A DNA stretch of 64,000 nt from Dyella sp. RRB7. Lineage in GTDB: Bacteria; Pseudomonadota; Gammaproteobacteria; Xanthomonadales; Rhodanobacteraceae. A program made the translations under genes and the position numbers. Within the stretch, counting starts at the first letter, position 1. Each line of letters opens with the position of its first letter. Where the stretch lies: assembly GCF_022761115.1 (NCBI RefSeq), contig NZ_JAKWJS010000008.1:62001-126000 (forward strand), read 5' to 3'. Below are positions 63,460 through 64,000 of this stretch, piece by piece. The notes below the pieces were generated by a model. The model was not told the DNA's origin. It searched no databases and saw only the letters and a program-made list of their open reading frames with translations.

Positions 63460-63969
63460 TTATGGCTGGGCGGCCGGCGCCGGAGCCGGCTTGATCGGGC
63501 CGCGGTGCTGCTCCCAATCGCTGCGCATCTTGTCGAACTCGGCGCGCTGCCTGGCCTCGTTCGCCAGGTTCTCGTCGAGACTCTTGCGCAGCGTGGCAAT
63601 CGCCTGATCCGGATTGGCCGGTGCCGACTGCGCGCGGGCGAGCTGGTGGTAGACGTAGGTGCGCACGCGCGGATCCTGCGACTTGGACAACACCTCGTTG
63701 TACAGGGCCGGCAGCTCCTTGCTGCGGCCGCTTACCTTGTACAGATGCTCCAGGGCGCGCAGGTCATCGATGACGGCCGAGCCCGGCCCGCCAAAGCCGG
63801 GACCAAAGCCCGGGCCACCCCGGAAACCGTCGCCGCCGTGACCCGGTGCCGGTGCCGCCTTGGGGGCCGCCGCCGGCGCGTTCGGGGCCGCGTCCTGGGC
63901 GACGGCGAGTGCGGCCGTGCCGGCAATCAACAGGGCGAACGTGGAAGCGAGCAAGGTCTTGCGCTGCAT
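63460..63969 (-). CDS. secreted hypothetical protein with a Gly/Phe-rich segment
   Basis: 169 residues from the ATG at 63969. Signal peptide (MQRKTLLASTFALLIAGTAALAVAQ), an Ala/Pro tract, a low-complexity segment rich in Gly, Phe and Pro (GFRGGPGFGPGFGGPG), and a helical domain (about 65-155; VIDDLRALEHLYKVSGRSKELPALYNEVLSKSQDPRVRTYVYHQLARAQ). The helical part has the look of a TPR-like hairpin. Periplasmic; function unknown. The promoter lies at the right edge of the window. Confidence 0.78.
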   Translation of the reverse strand: MQRKTLLASTFALLIAGTAALAVAQDAAPNAPAAAPKAAPAPGHGGDGFRGGPGFGPGFGGPGSAVIDDLRALEHLYKVSGRSKELPALYNEVLSKSQDPRVRTYVYHQLARAQSAPANPDQAIATLRKSLDENLANEARQRAEFDKMRSDWEQHRGPIKPAPAPAAQP

Positions 63970-64000
63970 GGTCGTGGCTCTCACGATGGATGTCCTGCCT

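Overview
The window is high-GC, gene-dense chromosomal DNA of a gammaproteobacterium of the order Xanthomonadales, most likely a Rhodanobacteraceae member (Dyella, Luteibacter, Frateuria or Rhodanobacter type). This rests on gene order and protein style: a complete twitching-motility block with Pseudomonas-like synteny, an H-NS protein of the Xanthomonas/Burkholderia type, a ThrE exporter, and interspersed intergenic repeats. It is an inference, not a database match. No rRNA, tRNA, CRISPR array, insertion sequence or prophage was seen. Almost all DNA is coding.

Layout. 1-7.05 kb: end of an ABC permease, a secreted DUF885 protein, an NtrC-type response regulator and its PAS histidine kinase separated by a small secreted protein, then an SPFH/NfeD membrane pair. 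7.05-8.1 kb: a gene-free kilobase made of two inverted copies of a structured repeat. 8.1-25.2 kb: housekeeping and metabolism (ThrE exporter, H-NS, proS, pssA, a HolD-like gene with rimI, valS, hemE, a WGR protein, aroK-aroB, pdxH, YjbQ, a binding-protein-like gene). It also holds one small membrane gene that appears frameshifted. 25.2-31.4 kb: M13 peptidase, yggT-proC, and divergently pilT-pilU. 31.4-39.6 kb: a BON protein, an ACT-V4R protein and a MHYT membrane protein, a large lipoprotein, then gshB-tonB-yqgE-ruvX and pyrB on the minus strand. 40.0-51.9 kb: the pilG-pilH-pilI-pilJ-chpA-chpB-chpC chemosensory operon that controls type IV pili. 51.9-57.6 kb: rsmE, a small secreted protein, bioA, a GspN-like protein, and two inositol-monophosphatase-family enzymes flanking nudE. 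57.6-62.5 kb: an AraC regulator, a bufferin-type RiPP operon (precursor, DUF692/MNIO enzyme, DUF2063 partner), and divergently DoxX, a periplasmic thioredoxin and a CcdA-like membrane protein. 62.5-64 kb: mazG and a secreted hypothetical protein.

How the genes work together. The retraction ATPases PilT/PilU, the Pil-Chp chemosensory array, and probably the TonB protein form the twitching-motility module. Compared with the Pseudomonas aeruginosa locus, pilK, yggS and pyrR are missing, and the ChpB-like protein has lost its catalytic serine. The most distinctive accessory system is the bufferin-like cluster. A Cys-rich exported peptide with CKGQ repeats is probably modified by the multinuclear iron enzyme. 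A divergent DoxX/thioredoxin/CcdA set could supply thiol redox chemistry in the envelope, which suggests a copper or thiol-stress response.
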